Origin: CAVQKZ01 sp963837325
GTDB taxonomy: Bacteria > Actinomycetota > Actinomycetes > Mycobacteriales > Jatrophihabitantaceae
Direction of reading: 5' to 3'
DNA: 64,000 nt
NCBI GenBank assembly: GCA_963837325.1
Contig: CAWIMV010000001.1
Coordinates: forward strand, 1,240,001 to 1,304,000
Made by a program: the position numbers and the translations under genes. The stretch's first letter is position 1. Each line of letters opens with the position of its first letter. Under the pieces are notes generated by a model. That model saw nothing but the letters and a program-made list of their open reading frames with translations, did not search any database and was not told where the DNA came from. Shown one piece after another: positions 35,389 to 44,762 of this stretch.

Positions 35389-37212
35389 CTACTGCGGATT
35401 CACGACCAGCGCGCTGCCGCCGTCGGATCGCACCGGCTCGGCCGCGGCCTGGAACCGGCCGTGCGGCAGGAACGTGAGACCGGTGGCGTTGCCGATCCAA
35501 CTGTTGAGCGGCAGTACCGGCCCGGTCTGCACGGTGAACTGCTCCCCGTATTTCGAGGTGAGCTGGGCCGCGACCGGACTCGATATGAACGCCTGCTCCG
35601 CGACCGTCGCGGCGGCGTTGCGCTGGCTGGCCCGCGGCGCGGCGATCGCGTCCGGCAGCGACATCCCGAAGTCGATGTGGTTGAGCAGGATCTGCAGCAC
35701 GGTGGTGATGATCGTGGCTCCGCCCGGCGAGCCGACGGCGAAGTCGGGCCGGCCGTTCCTGAGCACGATCGTCGGGCTCATGCTCGAGCGGGGCCGCTTG
35801 CCGGCCTCGGGCAGGTTCGGGTCGTACGTGGCCGGCGTGGCCGGGGCGAAGTCGAAGTCGGTCATCTCGTTGTTGAGCAGGAACCCACGACCCGGGACGG
35901 TAATGCCACTGCCGGCCAACTGCTCGATCGTGTTGGTGTAGCTGACAACGTTGCCCCACCGGTCGGCGACGACGAGGTGGTTGGTCTCCGTGCCCTCGTG
36001 CGCCGGGTTGGCTGCCGCCGCGGCGGTGCCGCAGGGCGCGTATGGCGGGTACGGCCGACCGGGAGCCACGGGCGAGGTCAGGGCCGTGCTTCCGATCAGG
36101 CAGCGGCGGGTGGCGGCGAACTTCGGGTTGAGCAGGCCCTGCTTCGGCACGTCCTCATACCCGGGGTCGCCGATCCAGGCGTTGCGGTCGGCAAACGCCA
36201 ACCGGCTGGCTTCGAGGTACTGGAACAGCGCCTTCGCCCGCGACTCCTTCGAGAGTCTGAAGCCGGAGAGGATGTTGAGGGCCTCGCCCACAGTGATCCC
36301 GCCACTGGACGACGGCGCCATTCCGTAAATGTCGCGGCCCCGATAGACGACATGCGTGGGCGGGCGAACGACGGTGCGGTAGCGGGCGATATCGGTCGGG
36401 CTCATGATCCCGGGACGGACATTCAACGTCGTGCCCGACCAGACCGGTGGATGCTTCACGGTGTTGGCGATATCCGCGCCGAGCGGACCTGAGTAGAGGA
36501 ACGACGGGCCCCGCTTGGCAAGCTGCTCGTAGGTGCGGGCAAGTGCCGGGTTGCGGAACGTGGACCCGACCGGAAGCGGCTGACCGTCGTCAGTGAGGAA
36601 AAGCCGGCGACTGCTGGTGAACGCCTGCAGGTCGGGCAGCGCTGCCTCCTCCTGCTGCACGAAGTTGGGCGTTACCGCGAATCCCCGCCGCGCCACCCCG
36701 ACAGCCGGCCGCAGGTCGCGCGCGAACGTGTGCCGGCCGTAGGAACGAACGGCGTCGGCCCAGGTGGCGACCATCCCGGGCACGCCGACCGACAAGCCGG
36801 AATGCCGGGCCTCCTCGAACGCCAGCGGCTGGCCGGTGGTGGGGTCGATGAACAATTGCGAGGTGCACCGCGCCGGGCACGTCTCCCGCCCGTCGATCGT
36901 CACGACGCGATGGCTCGCGGCGAGGTAGATGACCATGTATCCGCCACCACCGGGACCAGCCACGAACGGCTCGGTGACCCCAAGCGTGCTCGCCACCGCC
37001 ACCGCGGCGTCAACCGCGTTACCGCCGGAACGCAACACACTGATCCCGGCCCGACTGGCGTTGAACTCCGCCGACGCGACTGCGCCACCCGTTCCGGTGG
37101 CAACCGGCTGCTTCACGTATGTCGGCGTCGCATCCGCCCCCGTCCGCGACGTGGCCAGTGACGCAACAAGCACCACACCGGTGACGGCGGCGAGCGCGCG
37201 ACGAGATTGCAT
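35389..37212 (-). CDS. Secreted gamma-glutamyltransferase
   Basis: A 607-aa gamma-glutamyltranspeptidase with an N-terminal signal peptide (RRALAAVTGVVLVASLATS). The proenzyme cleaves itself before the catalytic Thr in HEGTETNHLVVADRWGN. Other family motifs are SAEFNASRAGISVLRSGGNAVDAAVA, PGGGGYMVIY, and near the C-terminus RPRSSMSPTIV and GSPGGATIITTV. It acts on glutathione or other gamma-glutamyl compounds outside the membrane. ATG 37212 follows a G-rich Shine-Dalgarno. The 157-nt gap to the cupredoxin holds nothing recognisable. Confidence 0.92.
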   Translation of the reverse strand: MQSRRALAAVTGVVLVASLATSRTGADATPTYVKQPVATGTGGAVASAEFNASRAGISVLRSGGNAVDAAVAVASTLGVTEPFVAGPGGGGYMVIYLAASHRVVTIDGRETCPARCTSQLFIDPTTGQPLAFEEARHSGLSVGVPGMVATWADAVRSYGRHTFARDLRPAVGVARRGFAVTPNFVQQEEAALPDLQAFTSSRRLFLTDDGQPLPVGSTFRNPALARTYEQLAKRGPSFLYSGPLGADIANTVKHPPVWSGTTLNVRPGIMSPTDIARYRTVVRPPTHVVYRGRDIYGMAPSSSGGITVGEALNILSGFRLSKESRAKALFQYLEASRLAFADRNAWIGDPGYEDVPKQGLLNPKFAATRRCLIGSTALTSPVAPGRPYPPYAPCGTAAAAANPAHEGTETNHLVVADRWGNVVSYTNTIEQLAGSGITVPGRGFLLNNEMTDFDFAPATPATYDPNLPEAGKRPRSSMSPTIVLRNGRPDFAVGSPGGATIITTVLQILLNHIDFGMSLPDAIAAPRASQRNAAATVAEQAFISSPVAAQLTSKYGEQFTVQTGPVLPLNSWIGNATGLTFLPHGRFQAAAEPVRSDGGSALVVNPQ

Positions 37213-37369
37213 GAGAACCCCCAAAGGCCGCGGATCTTCTCGCTAACCCGTACTCGGCGTCGGTCGCAGTGTCAACGGCTCCCCCCGGAGCTTGGACGGC
37301 TACGGCGTGGTCACCGGGTCGTCGTGGAGCACCGCACCATCGGTCGAGGGCTGGCGGTTCAGCGCGAGG

Positions 37370-37765
37370 TCACTTGACGACGAGCGTGCCGTGCATGTTC
37401 GAGTGGTACGTGCAGCCAAACGGGTAGCTGCCCGCCGCGCTCGGCGCGGTGAACGACTTCGTCGTTCCGGGGTCGATGTTGCCGGTGTCGAACTTCTGGG
37501 TCTTCATATCGGTGAGCGTGTGGGCTGTCGAGTCCCGGTTGGTCACCGTGACCTTCTGCCCGGACTTGACCGTCATCGTGCCGGAGAAGGCGAAGTTCTT
37601 GATCGTGATCCCACCGGCCGCAGCCGGCGCACTGGCGGCCGAAGCCGTCGCACCGCCGGGCGCGGCGGTCGACGCGGGACTGCCGGACTTCGACGAGCTG
37701 CAGGACGCGAGCATCAGCGCCACGGCCGCAGCCGCCGCCGCCGCCGCAACGGAGTATCGGTTCAT
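37370..37765 (-). CDS. Cupredoxin-domain lipoprotein (plastocyanin-like)
   Basis: A 131-aa lipoprotein. The signal sequence ends with the lipobox LASC; a Ser/Ala/Gly linker follows, then a blue-copper beta-sandwich with ligands His in STAHTL and Cys-His-Met in FGCTYHSNMHG. It probably binds copper at the outer face of the membrane and carries electrons or stores copper. ATG 37765 is preferred since upstream residues lack a signal-peptide pattern. Confidence 0.88.
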   Translation of the reverse strand: MNRYSVAAAAAAAAVALMLASCSSSKSGSPASTAAPGGATASAASAPAAAGGITIKNFAFSGTMTVKSGQKVTVTNRDSTAHTLTDMKTQKFDTGNIDPGTTKSFTAPSAAGSYPFGCTYHSNMHGTLVVK

Positions 37766-37865
37766 AACGGACACTACGCATCCACCCCGCAACCGGTTCA
37801 ATCGCCCGACGCCCAGTTTCCGCGCTGGTCGCCCCCGGCGTCGAGGGTCAGCGATCACCCGAACA

Positions 37866-37879
37866 TAGAACACGTTCTA
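37866..37879. promoter_or_regulatory. KstR operator
   Basis: TAGAACACGTTCTA matches the KstR consensus TnnAACnnGTTnnA, with perfect 6-bp arms. It is 21 nt upstream of the esterase ATG and in the region divergent from the cupredoxin gene. The downstream gene pair includes a KstR homologue, so autoregulation is likely. Confidence 0.8.
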
Positions 37880-37900
37880 CTTGACGGTTAGGATGAACCG

Positions 37901-39163
37901 ATGCCCGACCGCTTCCTGGCCCGCCAGCTCGCGAACCTGGGCCTGACCGCCAATGCGATGCGGCCGATCCCCGGCGGCCGGGCCTCGCTGCCGACGTTCG
38001 TCGCCGGCTGGCTCACGGCCGAACTGGCACCGCACCTGTTGACCGCCACGGCCCTCGATGCGGTGAACCACGTCGTGCGGGGCGGGCTCGGCGAACGGCG
38101 AGACCGGCTCGGGTTCGCCGCCGCCGCGGTGTCGGCGGCGGGCTACGGCTCGCTGATCCTCGCCGGGAACCGTGCCGGCGCCGAGGTCGAACACGCGCTG
38201 CGCGAGGGCCTGGGTGACGAGTACGGCAACGAGCTCAGCCACACGGTCGAGCCCGGCGACCTCGCGACTCCCTGGCGCCAACTCGCGTGGCCGTTTCGGA
38301 TGCGCAACGTTGATGTCGTCCGCAAGCGCCGGCTGCCGTACGCGCCAGGGGGCCGACGCTTCGAGCTGGACATCTTTCACCACCGTGACCTGCCGCCCGG
38401 GCGTCCGGTGTTACTGCAGGTCCACGGCGGTGGCTGGGTGATGGGCAACAAGGATCGGCAGGGCATCCCACTGATGCTGCAGATGGCAGCCCGCGGCTGG
38501 GTGGGTGTGGCCGTCAACTACCCGCTCTCACCGCGGGCCCGCTGGCCCGAGCACCTCGTAGCCGTGAAGCGGGCCATGGCCTGGATCCGCGAACACAGCG
38601 AGGAGTACGGCGCCGATCCGTCCTTCGTCGGGGTCACCGGCGGTTCGGCCGGCGGACACTTGGCCGCAATGCTCGCGCTCACGCCCGGCGACCCTGCTTT
38701 GCAGCCCGGTTTCGAGGACGTCGACACCTCGGTGCAAGCGTGCGTACCGCACTACGGCGTCTACGACCTGACCGCGGAGAGCGGCACGACGTCCTCGCAG
38801 CTGCGCCTGGACACTCTCGTCCGCCGTTACGTGATGAGCCGGGGCGCTCGCTATCCCGACGACTACCGGGCCGCATCACCGCTGTCCCGGATCAACCCCG
38901 ACGCACCCCCGTTCTTCGTCATCCACGGCCGCAACGACAGCCTTGTCCCCGTCGCCGAGGCCCGGGCGTTCGTCGACCGGCTGCGCGCGGTGTCGCACAA
39001 CCCCGTCGCCTATGCCGAGATCGGTGGCGCGCAGCACGCGTTCGACATCTTCCCGTCCATCCGCAGCGCGCACGTCGTCCGCGGCGTCGAGCGCTTCCTG
39101 GACTGGACGTTCACCCGCGGCCAACGACAGGATTGCGATGACCGCATCAGCACCCCCGCGTAG
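37901..39163 (+). CDS. HSL-family esterase/lipase (alpha/beta hydrolase)
   Basis: A 420-aa hydrolase. The N-terminal about 130 residues are an Ala-rich helical or membrane-associated region. The catalytic domain has the oxyanion-hole HGGGW, nucleophile elbow GGSAGG, the acid in HGRNDSLVPV, and His in GAQHAFDIF. Lip-type relatives are part of the KstR lipid/steroid regulon in mycobacteria. Preceded by a KstR operator and overlapping the kstR-like gene by 26 nt. Confidence 0.9.
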   Translation: MPDRFLARQLANLGLTANAMRPIPGGRASLPTFVAGWLTAELAPHLLTATALDAVNHVVRGGLGERRDRLGFAAAAVSAAGYGSLILAGNRAGAEVEHALREGLGDEYGNELSHTVEPGDLATPWRQLAWPFRMRNVDVVRKRRLPYAPGGRRFELDIFHHRDLPPGRPVLLQVHGGGWVMGNKDRQGIPLMLQMAARGWVGVAVNYPLSPRARWPEHLVAVKRAMAWIREHSEEYGADPSFVGVTGGSAGGHLAAMLALTPGDPALQPGFEDVDTSVQACVPHYGVYDLTAESGTTSSQLRLDTLVRRYVMSRGARYPDDYRAASPLSRINPDAPPFFVIHGRNDSLVPVAEARAFVDRLRAVSHNPVAYAEIGGAQHAFDIFPSIRSAHVVRGVERFLDWTFTRGQRQDCDDRISTPA

Positions 39164-39794
39164 CGACGGCGCGGCCCCGGCCGGCGCACTGTCGGCCGAC
39201 GACCTCGGCTCGTCGGCCCAACGCGACCGCCGCAAGCGGATCCTCGACGCCACGCTCGCGCTTGCGTCGAAGGGCGGTTACGAGGCCGTCCAGATGCGCA
39301 GTGTCGCCGAACAGGCCGACGTCGCCCTGGGCACGCTGTACCGCTACTTCCCCTCCAAGATCCACCTGCTCGTCTCGGCATTGGCACGCGAACTCGAACG
39401 CGTGGAGGACCGTACGACCCGAGTCACCATCCCCGGCAACACGCCTTTCGACCGGCTGATGTTCACCCTCGCCCGCATCACCAAGGGCCTGCAGCGCGAC
39501 CCGCTGCTCACCGAGGCGATGACCCGGGCGTTCATGTTCGCCGACGCGTCGGCGGCCGGCGAGGTCGACGCCGTCGGCCGACTGGTGGACCAGATGTTCG
39601 CGCGGGCCATGAAGGACGACGGCGACGACCCGACCGACGAGCAACTCGCGATCGCTCGCGTGATCAGCGACGTGTGGCTGGCCAACCTCGTCGCCTGGGT
39701 CACCCGCCGTGCGTCGGCCACGGATGTCGCCGACCGCCTCGAGCTCAGCATCGGGCTGCTGCTCGGGCACAAGAACGCCTCCGAAGCGTTCTGA
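39138..39794 (+). CDS. kstR: KstR-like TetR repressor
   Basis: A 218-aa TetR repressor closely matching KstR, the cholesterol/fatty-acid catabolism repressor: AQRDRRKRILDATLALASKGGYEAVQMRSVAEQADVALGTLYRYFPSKIHLL (HTH), DPLLTEAMTRAFMFADASAA, and VISDVWLANLVAWVTRRASATDVADRL. Ligands in mycobacteria are steroid acyl-CoA intermediates. Its operator lies upstream of the operon. No other cholesterol genes are in the window. Confidence in the family is high; in the exact ligand, lower. Confidence 0.9.
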   Translation: MTASAPPRSDGAAPAGALSADDLGSSAQRDRRKRILDATLALASKGGYEAVQMRSVAEQADVALGTLYRYFPSKIHLLVSALARELERVEDRTTRVTIPGNTPFDRLMFTLARITKGLQRDPLLTEAMTRAFMFADASAAGEVDAVGRLVDQMFARAMKDDGDDPTDEQLAIARVISDVWLANLVAWVTRRASATDVADRLELSIGLLLGHKNASEAF

Positions 39795-39812
39795 GCGGCC
39801 GAAACCAACGAG

Positions 39813-41342
39813 CTAACGCGGCCCCACAAGCGCGTCGATGAGGGCGGCAGCGGATGGGCAGCGGTCGAGCAGTTCGCCGACGTGAGCCCGGGTGCCGCGC
39901 AGCGGTTCCAGCATCGGCACCCGCACGAGAGACTCCCGCCCGACGTCGAAGATGACCGAGTCCCACGACGCCGCGGCAACCGCCGGGCCGTAACGGCGCA
40001 GGCACTCGCCTCGGAAGTAGGCGCGGGTGTCCTCGGGCGGGTCGCTCATCGCCGACTCGGCCGCGCCGTCGGGCAGCAACGTCTGCATCGCGCCCCGCGA
40101 GACGAGCCGGTTGTACAGCCCTTTCTCCGGTCGCACGTCGGCGTACTGCAGGTCGACAAGCTGCAGCCGGGAGGCATCCCAGTCCAGAGCGTCGCGGTCC
40201 CGGTACCCCTCGAGCAGGCGCAGCTTCGCGACCCAGTCCAGCTCCTGGGCCAGCAGCATGGGATCGGTGCCCAGCCGCTGCAGCACCGACTCCCACCGCG
40301 TCAGAACATCGCGGGTTTGCTCGTCGGCGTCGTCGCCGTAGCGGTCGTCGACGAACTTTCGGGCCCGGTCCAGGTACTCCCCCTGCAACTGCAGCGCGGT
40401 GATCGTGCGCCCGTCGGCCAGCTGGATCTGGTGCTGCAGCGATGGATCGTGCGAGACCTCGTGCAACTCACGCACCGGCTGGGCGATGGCGAGGTCGTCG
40501 GTGAGGAAGTTCTCCTCGATCATCGCCAGCACCACCGACGCGGTGCCGACCTTGAGGTAGGTGGAGATCTCGGCCAGGTTTGCATCGCCGATGATCACGT
40601 GCAGCCGCCGGTAGCGGTCGGCGTCGGCGTGCGGCTCATCGCGGGTGTTCACGATCGGCCGCTTGAGCGTCGTCTCGAGCCCGACCTCGACTTCGAAGAA
40701 ATCGGCGCGTTGCGAGATCTGGAAGCCCGGTGTCTTCCCGTCCTGACCCAGCCCGACGCGTCCGGCGCCGCAGATGACCTGCCTGGTGACGAAGAACGGG
40801 ACCAGGTGGCGTACCAGGGCCGCGAACGGGGTATCGCGACTGCAGAGGTAGTTCTCGTGCGCCCCGTAGGAAGCGCCCTTGTTGTCGGTGTTGTTCTTGT
40901 AGAGATTGATCGGGGCGCTCACGCCGGGCATGGAGGCAACCCGGCGCGCGGCGGCGAGCATCACCCGTTCGCCGGCCTTGTCCCAGCGCACCGCGTCGAG
41001 CGGGTTGGTGACCTCCGGGCTGGAGTACTCGGGGTGGGCGTGATCGACGTAGAGGCGGGCCCCGTTCGGCAGGATGACGTTGGCCATCCCGGCGTCCTCT
41101 TCGGCCTCGATGAACTCCTGCGCCACGGCAGCGTTGTTGCCGCCGAGGTCGAACCCGCGAGCATCGCGCAGCGGTGACTCCTCCTCGAAATCCCAGCTTG
41201 CGCGCCGCGCCCGCCCGGCCGGCAAGGTGCCCGCGTAGGCGTTGACCACCTGGGCCGAGAGCAACATGGCGTTCGCAGCGGGCTGGCCGGGCAGGCTGAC
41301 GCCGTACTCGACCTCGGTGCCCATCACTCGACGAACGCTCAC
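39813..41342 (-). CDS. dop: Depupylase/Pup deamidase Dop
   Basis: A 509-aa glutamine-synthetase-like enzyme that deamidates Pup's C-terminal Gln and removes Pup from substrates. It has RVMGTEVEYGVSLPGQP, ESPLRDARGFDL, the Dop-loop region AVAQEFIEAEEDAGMANVILPNGARLYVDHAHPEYSSPE, KNNTDNKGASYGAHEN and NTRDEPHADADRYRRLHVIIGDANLAE. GTG start at 41342. Separated from pup by a 10-kb insertion and from mpa by three genes. Confidence 0.96.
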   Translation of the reverse strand: MSVRRVMGTEVEYGVSLPGQPAANAMLLSAQVVNAYAGTLPAGRARRASWDFEEESPLRDARGFDLGGNNAAVAQEFIEAEEDAGMANVILPNGARLYVDHAHPEYSSPEVTNPLDAVRWDKAGERVMLAAARRVASMPGVSAPINLYKNNTDNKGASYGAHENYLCSRDTPFAALVRHLVPFFVTRQVICGAGRVGLGQDGKTPGFQISQRADFFEVEVGLETTLKRPIVNTRDEPHADADRYRRLHVIIGDANLAEISTYLKVGTASVVLAMIEENFLTDDLAIAQPVRELHEVSHDPSLQHQIQLADGRTITALQLQGEYLDRARKFVDDRYGDDADEQTRDVLTRWESVLQRLGTDPMLLAQELDWVAKLRLLEGYRDRDALDWDASRLQLVDLQYADVRPEKGLYNRLVSRGAMQTLLPDGAAESAMSDPPEDTRAYFRGECLRRYGPAVAAASWDSVIFDVGRESLVRVPMLEPLRGTRAHVGELLDRCPSAAALIDALVGPR

Positions 41343-41393
41343 GGGTTCAGGCTACGGCGTCGCCGCTACCGTCCGCGCTGGCGCGGCCGGTTG

Positions 41394-43304
41394 CTAGGCG
41401 ACGAAGGCCGGCAGCGGGCAGTGCAGCAGCGCGCACGCGGTCCGCAGCAGTTCGGCCTCGTTCAGCGTGAAGTCGCCGTCGTCGCGGATGGCGGTCACCA
41501 GCGCCTCGACCAGGCGCTGCTTGTCCCTCGGGTCCAGGCCGTCCAGCGGTGCCCAGGTCTGATCGAGGCTGGTCCAGATGTCGGTGGGCGGCTGGTATGG
41601 CACCGCCGCCCCCGGAGCGAGGGTGTCCGCCGCTGCGGCGAAGGCGCGCTGCGCGGCGGTCACGTCGTCGTTCCCTGTCGCGGCGACGGCGGCGAGCAGA
41701 GTGAACGCCGCGCTCTGGGCTTGTCTCAGCTTGCCGCGCCCCGGCCTGGACCGCCCCGCCGGGTCTCGGGCATCGCGGACGTATCCGGCGATCAGCCGCG
41801 TGGTGCAGTACTCGAACACCGAGATCGACCCGTCGGCGCGGGCCAGGTCGTCCAGCGTCCTGACCAGAACGTCGAGCGCGACCCGAGCCTGCGCCACGAT
41901 GAGGGGCGTCGCGAGGTGGATGAGCGGCAACCGCAGCTGCGGTGGCAGGCCGGCGAGCTGGTCGGCGAGCGTGGCGGTCACGGCGGCTTCGGCCGCGCCG
42001 ATGCGCTCGGCGACGAGCTGAAGCTGACCGGTGCGCGCACCGGGGCCGTTGTCGAGGATGAGGGCGAGGACCAGGGGAACGGCGGTGCTGGCCTGGCTGG
42101 CGAGCTGGCGCAACTCCGGCGGAATCTGGGCACTGAGCGCAGCGCCGCGGTCGAGGTCATCGGGCAGGAGGGTGCCCACTCGCGCGCTCACATCGGCCGC
42201 CGTGACGCGCGCCGACTGCGGGCCGGCCGCTGCGGCGGCGGGCGCGCTGGTTCCGGTGAGGCCGAGGGCAGCATCCTCGCTCAAGCCGTTCGGCGGTTCG
42301 GCCTGCCACTTCTCGCTCAGCCCCGCGATCTCGTCGGGCCGAAAACCCGGATCCAGAGCGGCGATGCGCTTCATCAGCGGCGGGTGCGTGGCGAACAGCT
42401 GGCCAAGGGAATGGCCGCCTTCGCCGAAGAGCATGTGGCTGACTTCGCGCGCTCCGCTGGCGTTCGCGAGTGCAGAACCGGTCGGCAGGCCCGCGATCTT
42501 CTTCAAGGCGCCTTCGAGCCCAGCCGTCTGGCGGGTGAACTGCACCGCCGACGCGTCGGCCAACCACTCGCGCTGCCGGCTCACCGCAGCTTTGATCAGG
42601 CTGGCGAAGAATTGCCCGACGAAGCCGAGGACCGTCATCGCCAGAGCGATGGCGATGATCGGGGCGCCGCCACCTCCCTTGCGGTCGGAGCCGCGGGCGC
42701 CGCCGAAGCTGAGCACCCGCAAGCCGATCAGTCCCACCAGCAGGATTCCGTTGAGCAATCCGATGAGGCGGATGTTCAATCGCATGTCGCCGTTGAGAAC
42801 GTGGCTGAACTCGTGCCCGATGACACCTTGGAGCTCATCGCGGTTGAGTTGCTGCAGCGCGCCGCCGGTAACCGTCACCGCTGCATCTGCGGACGTGTAG
42901 CCGGCGGCGAACGCATTGATGCCGGGTTCCTGCTCAAGGACGAACAGTCGCGGCATGGGCACGCCGGAGGCGAGCGACATCTCTTCGACAATGTTGACGA
43001 ACCGCCGCAACCGCGGGTCGGTCGTCGTTGGATCCACCGGCACCGCGCCGACCGAGCGGGCAACCGCCGACCCGCCCGCCCGCAACGCGATCGTCTTGGT
43101 TATCGTCCCGCCGGCGATGATCACGATGGTCGCGATCGAGACCGCGATCAGCTGCGCCCGAATCGACGAGGCCGGCTGCGAGCGGATGAAGTAGAGGACG
43201 ACGACGTCGACCAGCACCACGATGGCCAGCACGGCGAGCGTGAACAGCGTGACCAGTCGCACGGTCGTCCCGCGGGCCGCGCGCTGCCGTTCGAAGAAGT
43301 TCAC
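41394..43304 (-). CDS. M48-family (HtpX-like) zinc metallopeptidase with long C-terminal region
   Basis: A 636-aa membrane protease. Two N-terminal helices are followed by the zinc motif VIGHEFSHVLNGDM and further helices; the third ligand region is SRQREWLADASAVQF. The C-terminal about 300 residues are helical and not part of M48; the last stretch (LVEALVTAIRDDGDFTLNEAELLRTACALLHC) resembles the TerB-like acidic helix pattern. Next to a LemA gene (21-nt gap), a pairing known for HtpX-like proteases. Located between dop and mpa. Confidence 0.88.
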   Translation of the reverse strand: MNFFERQRAARGTTVRLVTLFTLAVLAIVVLVDVVVLYFIRSQPASSIRAQLIAVSIATIVIIAGGTITKTIALRAGGSAVARSVGAVPVDPTTTDPRLRRFVNIVEEMSLASGVPMPRLFVLEQEPGINAFAAGYTSADAAVTVTGGALQQLNRDELQGVIGHEFSHVLNGDMRLNIRLIGLLNGILLVGLIGLRVLSFGGARGSDRKGGGGAPIIAIALAMTVLGFVGQFFASLIKAAVSRQREWLADASAVQFTRQTAGLEGALKKIAGLPTGSALANASGAREVSHMLFGEGGHSLGQLFATHPPLMKRIAALDPGFRPDEIAGLSEKWQAEPPNGLSEDAALGLTGTSAPAAAAAGPQSARVTAADVSARVGTLLPDDLDRGAALSAQIPPELRQLASQASTAVPLVLALILDNGPGARTGQLQLVAERIGAAEAAVTATLADQLAGLPPQLRLPLIHLATPLIVAQARVALDVLVRTLDDLARADGSISVFEYCTTRLIAGYVRDARDPAGRSRPGRGKLRQAQSAAFTLLAAVAATGNDDVTAAQRAFAAAADTLAPGAAVPYQPPTDIWTSLDQTWAPLDGLDPRDKQRLVEALVTAIRDDGDFTLNEAELLRTACALLHCPLPAFVA

Positions 43305-43325
43305 GCCCCTACCTGAGCAGCCGAC

Positions 43326-43925
43326 TCAGAACTGGACCTTCGGGGCTTCCCGGGTCTCGGGGTGGTCCGGCGCGATCTCCCACAAGGCCGCCGGCTCGAA
43401 GTGGAACATCCCCGCCAGCACGCTGGTCGGAAACGCCTGCCGACGGTTGTTGTAGGTCATTACCGAGTCGTTGTAGGCCTGCCGCGCGAATGCAACCTTG
43501 TTCTCGGTGGAGGTCAGCTCTTCGGTCAGTTGCATCATGTTCTGGCTGGCCTTGAGATCGGGGTACGACTCGGCCACCGCGGTAAACCGGCCGAGCGCGG
43601 CGGTCAGCGCGCCTTGGCTTTGGGCCAGCGCCTGCATCGCGGCCGGGTCGCCGGGCTTGGCCTGGGCCGCGCTGAGTCCGGAGATCGCGGCGGCGCGCGC
43701 CTGGGTGACGGCTTCGAGCGTGTCGCGCTCGTGGGCCATGTACGCCTTCGCCGTCTCGACCAGGTTCGGGATGAGGTCGAACCGGCGCTGCAGCTGCACA
43801 TCGATCTGGGCGAACGCGTTCTGGAACGCGTTACGGGCGCGGACGAGGCCGTTGTATCCGCCGATCACCCAGAACACGAGCAAGAGCACGACGACCGCGA
43901 CGATGATGCCGATGACGATGCCCAC
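43326..43925 (-). CDS. LemA family protein
   Basis: A 199-aa protein with one N-terminal membrane helix (VIGIIVAVVVLLLVFWVIG) and a cytoplasmic helical LemA domain: ARNAFQNAFAQIDVQLQRRFDLIPNLVETAK, AYNDSVMTYNNRRQAFPTSVLAGMF. LemA proteins are often adjacent to M48 proteases or TPM-domain proteins in envelope-stress contexts; the molecular role is not established. It is upstream of the M48 gene in the same operon. Confidence 0.92.
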   Translation of the reverse strand: MGIVIGIIVAVVVLLLVFWVIGGYNGLVRARNAFQNAFAQIDVQLQRRFDLIPNLVETAKAYMAHERDTLEAVTQARAAAISGLSAAQAKPGDPAAMQALAQSQGALTAALGRFTAVAESYPDLKASQNMMQLTEELTSTENKVAFARQAYNDSVMTYNNRRQAFPTSVLAGMFHFEPAALWEIAPDHPETREAPKVQF

Positions 43926-44006
43926 GTGAGTAGCCTCCTGAGCCGACGAGTCCGGGCAGAGCCTAGCGGGCGGTCGGCATTCCCAGGCCCGGCAAGGGCT
44001 CGCGGC

Positions 44007-44762
44007 TCAGACCAGCAGTTTGACGATGGCGACCACGCCGACGACGACGATCACCCCGCGCAGCACATTGGGCGGCAGTCGGCGGCCGACTCTGGCACCG
44101 ATCAGGCCCCCGATGATGGAGCCGGCGGCGACCAGTCCCGCTGCGGCCCAGTCGATCTCGGTGCCGCTGATGACGAAGACGACGGCCGCCACCGCGTTCA
44201 CGAGCCCGGCGAGCACGTTCTTGAGCGCATTCTGGCGTTGCAGGGACTCGGCCAGCAGCAGGCCCAGGAAGCCCATCAGCAGGACGCCCTGTGCTGCGCC
44301 GAAGTAGCCGCCGTAGACGCCCGCGCCCAGTGTGACCGTCCACAGCAGCGGGGTGACGTGGGACTGCTCGGTGTGCGGGGAGTCAGCCAGCCAGCCGGAG
44401 ATGCGAGGGCCGAGCACGACCAGCAGCAACGCGAGCACGATCAGCACCGGCACGATCGCCTTGAACGCCCCCGCCGGCAAGCTGAGCAGGAGCACCGCGC
44501 CGGTCACGCCACCGAGCACCGACGCGGTGCCGAGTTGAGTCGCGCGCTGCCGCTGACCGGCCAGTTCGCGCCGGTAGCCCCACGCCCCGACGAACGAGCC
44601 GGGCGCCAGGCCCAGCGTGTTGGAGACGTTGGCCGAGACCGGCGGAAGGCCCACGCCGAGCAGCACCGGAAAAGTGATCAGCGTGCCCGAGCCGACGACG
44701 GTGTTGATCGTGCCCGCGCCGATGCCCGCGACGAACACGAGCAAAGCCTGCAGAGTGCTCAG
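44007..44762 (-). CDS. TauE/SafE-family permease, probable CTG start
   Basis: A 251-aa membrane protein with about eight helices: AGTINTVVGSGTLITFPVLL near the N-terminus and GVYGGYFGAAQGVLL in the second half are TauE/SafE hallmarks. It probably transports sulfite, sulfoacetate or another anion. The usual family N-terminus (S-T-L-Q-A-L-L) is recovered only if translation starts at CTG 44762, which overlaps the mpa stop as CTGA; the first conventional start is TTG 44744, six codons later. Coupled to mpa. Confidence 0.87.
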   Translation of the reverse strand: MSTLQALLVFVAGIGAGTINTVVGSGTLITFPVLLGVGLPPVSANVSNTLGLAPGSFVGAWGYRRELAGQRQRATQLGTASVLGGVTGAVLLLSLPAGAFKAIVPVLIVLALLLVVLGPRISGWLADSPHTEQSHVTPLLWTVTLGAGVYGGYFGAAQGVLLMGFLGLLLAESLQRQNALKNVLAGLVNAVAAVVFVISGTEIDWAAAGLVAAGSIIGGLIGARVGRRLPPNVLRGVIVVVGVVAIVKLLV

